A DNA stretch of 8,314 bases, from positions 1 to 8,314 of the forward strand of contig CAMLMI010000199.1 of NCBI GenBank assembly GCA_946480965.1, read 5' to 3'. Made by a program: the position numbers and the translations under genes. Of the stretch, positions 7,497 through 8,314 are shown piece by piece (position 1 is the stretch's first letter; each line of letters starts with the position of its first letter). Source of the DNA: an uncultured Verrucomicrobiales bacterium. GTDB taxonomy: Bacteria > Verrucomicrobiota > Verrucomicrobiae > Limisphaerales > CANJSG01. The notes under the pieces are model-generated. The model saw only the letters and a list, made by a program, of their open reading frames with translations, was not told the origin of the DNA and did no database searches.

Positions 7497-7728
7497 CCCG
7501 TTGCCGGTTGAAACTGGAGCAAAAGCCGCGCGAAAGGCCAAAACTCGACAGCACGTCGGTTCGCCCGACAGCCCGGTCCAGCACGAAGTTCCGCTTCTCC
7601 CGGCAATCTTTGCCCCGGCAATTGCGCCCGGTCATGGGCCGCTTGGATGATTCCGACAGCTTCCGCAGCAATCGGCTCCGATACACGGCGGGCAATTCTC
7701 GACATGCTTCCAAGGGAACATCGCCCGC

Positions 7729-7760
7729 AAAGAAAAACACCGGGCGCGAAGCCCGGCGTT
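7729..7760 (-). terminator. Intrinsic (Rho-independent) terminator of the right-edge TPR gene
   Basis: Read on the minus strand, CCGGGC (7756-7751) and GCCCGG (7745-7740) form a perfect 6-bp stem around the loop TTCGC. Three further pairs (7760-7758 with 7738-7736) are possible beyond one mismatch. The T-rich run TGTTTTTCTTT follows directly at 7739-7729. The hairpin begins 33 bp past the stop codon at 7793-7795, the expected place for the terminator of that gene. Confidence 0.75.
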
Positions 7761-7792
7761 GCTGTTCGTGGATTGAAGGACAGGCTTTGGCC

Positions 7793-8314
7793 TCATTTGC
7801 CCTGGAGCGCGTTCTGGAACTCCGGCATCTGGTGGTAGGGCTGGAAGCGCGGCTCGTTCGTCGCCATTTGCAGGAGGTTGGCCGCATCGGCCTTCTTTTG
7901 CAGCCGCTCGTTGCTCAACCGGATGGCGCGGCTCAGCGCCGGGATCATCTCGGGCTTGCCATACATGCTGCGGATGACGGCGAGGTCGTAGAAGGCCTCT
8001 GGGTTGTTCGGTTCCAGCTCGGTCAAGCGGACCAGGGCGCTCTCCACCCGGCCGTATTGCTGCATCGTCATCGCCTGCATGGCGATCTGCTGGACCATCG
8101 CCGCGTCCACCTTGGGCGACTGGATGATCTGGTCGATGAGCTGGAGCGCGGCATTGGTCTGGCCGAGACGAAGCGCTTCGTTCAGTCCCTTCAGGGCCTC
8201 CTGGAAGAGGCTCGCCGTGTTCTGCTGGGGTTGCTTGAAGTTCTCCAGGCTATCAACCAGATCGCGGATCTGGGTGTTGTCCTCGTCGAAGCGCAGGCAG
8301 GTCCTGGCGATGAG
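7793..8314 (-). CDS. TPR-type protein, C-terminal part (start outside window)
   Basis: An open frame runs from the right edge to a TGA at 7793-7795, giving 173 residues with no start inside the window that must be used. The fragment is helical. Its clearest TPR-like unit contains ALVRLTELEPNNPEAFYDLAV, read here as two parts: ALVRLTELEPNNP and then EAFYDLAV. Upstream, LRLGQTNAALQLIDQII resembles another helical-repeat pair. The tail has a PRFQPYHQMPEF segment and ends in NALQGK. Such repeats normally mediate protein-protein contacts. The beginning of the protein, including any membrane or catalytic domain, is missing. It could be the tail of a large membrane protein, since similar helical-repeat tails occur on multi-membrane-helix proteins in this kind of genome, but I cannot show that. 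A strong terminator follows, so it is the last gene of its transcript. Confidence 0.75.
   Translation of the reverse strand, partial: LIARTCLRFDEDNTQIRDLVDSLENFKQPQQNTASLFQEALKGLNEALRLGQTNAALQLIDQIIQSPKVDAAMVQQIAMQAMTMQQYGRVESALVRLTELEPNNPEAFYDLAVIRSMYGKPEMIPALSRAIRLSNERLQKKADAANLLQMATNEPRFQPYHQMPEFQNALQGK

Larger units (their letters stand above)
7403..7728. other. Gene-free region with clustered hairpins, possible structured RNA
   Basis: No convincing protein gene is present. Open frames here have mixed third-position composition and no recognisable domain. Several inverted repeats occur in series. An 8-bp outer stem (7403-7410 with 7449-7456) encloses CGGG/CCCG (7418-7421 with 7439-7442) and CGGA/TCCG (7424-7427 with 7433-7436), separated by a symmetric TT/TT internal loop. 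TTGCCG-TGA-CGGCAA lies at 7478-7492, extended by CCC/GGG at 7474-7476 and 7494-7496. Weaker 5-bp hairpins lie at 7503-7516, 7555-7569 and 7602-7614. I do not recognise a known riboswitch, tRNA, RNase P RNA, tmRNA or SRP RNA. The strand of any transcript is unknown. GC-rich DNA forms short hairpins by chance, so this is only a candidate. Confidence 0.3.

Noticed and set aside
7403..7500. Cobalamin-type riboswitch or tRNA-like sequence suggested by GGTTCG and GGTGCC-like pieces
   Set aside because: The other required conserved blocks, including the B12 box and a tRNA acceptor stem with cloverleaf, are not found on either strand.
7352..7705. 117-residue minus-strand open frame whose stop overlaps the HAD gene start as ATGA
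   Set aside because: The overlap looks like translational coupling, but third codon positions are mixed rather than G/C-rich as in neighbouring genes, the product has no recognisable fold, and its end lies across the AT-rich promoter-like segment.

Overview
The window is GC-rich DNA with compact genes and strong G/C preference at third codon positions. No clear Shine-Dalgarno sequence precedes any of the five starts. Its gene types are a membrane-anchored GrpE-like protein, an SGNH hydrolase with TPR repeats, Rex and a NagD-type HAD phosphatase. Together these suggest a Verrucomicrobiota-like or related PVC bacterium. That is an inference from gene style, not a marker-gene identification. I see no mobile element, CRISPR array, tRNA or rRNA.

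Layout, left to right. (1) 1-2042, minus: a fused two-domain ABC transporter permease of the Fe(III)/AfuB-FbpB-like type, cut at the left edge. It carries an unusual helical insertion of roughly 80-100 residues after its first membrane helix. (2) 2069-2710, plus: the redox-sensing repressor Rex, divergent from the permease, with only 26 bp between the two chosen starts. (3) 2873-5350, minus: an 825-residue membrane-anchored protein combining an SGNH/GDSL-hydrolase-like domain with many TPR repeats. (4) 5474-6430, plus: a 318-residue protein with two membrane helices, a long helical region and a C-terminal GrpE-like domain. It is divergent from gene 3 across a 123-bp gap. (5) 6438-7355, minus: a HAD-IIA (NagD-like) phosphatase, convergent with gene 4 with 7 bp between stops. 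(6) 7356-7728: a gene-free stretch with an AT-richer promoter-like segment and a cluster of hairpins. (7) 7729-7760: an intrinsic terminator for the last gene. (8) 7793-8314, minus: the C-terminal part of a TPR-type protein whose start lies beyond the right edge.

The genes do not form one obvious pathway. Orientation alternates nearly gene by gene, so most are probably separate transcription units. The permease presumably works with a substrate-binding protein and an ATPase outside the window. Rex could connect NADH/NAD+ state to its neighbour, but I see no convincing Rex operator. The GrpE-like protein has no Hsp70 partner in the window. The observations most worth a second look are the membrane-anchored GrpE-like protein, the TPR segment nested inside the SGNH domain, the permease insertion, and the hairpin-rich region at 7403-7614. 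None is strong evidence of a wholly new system.
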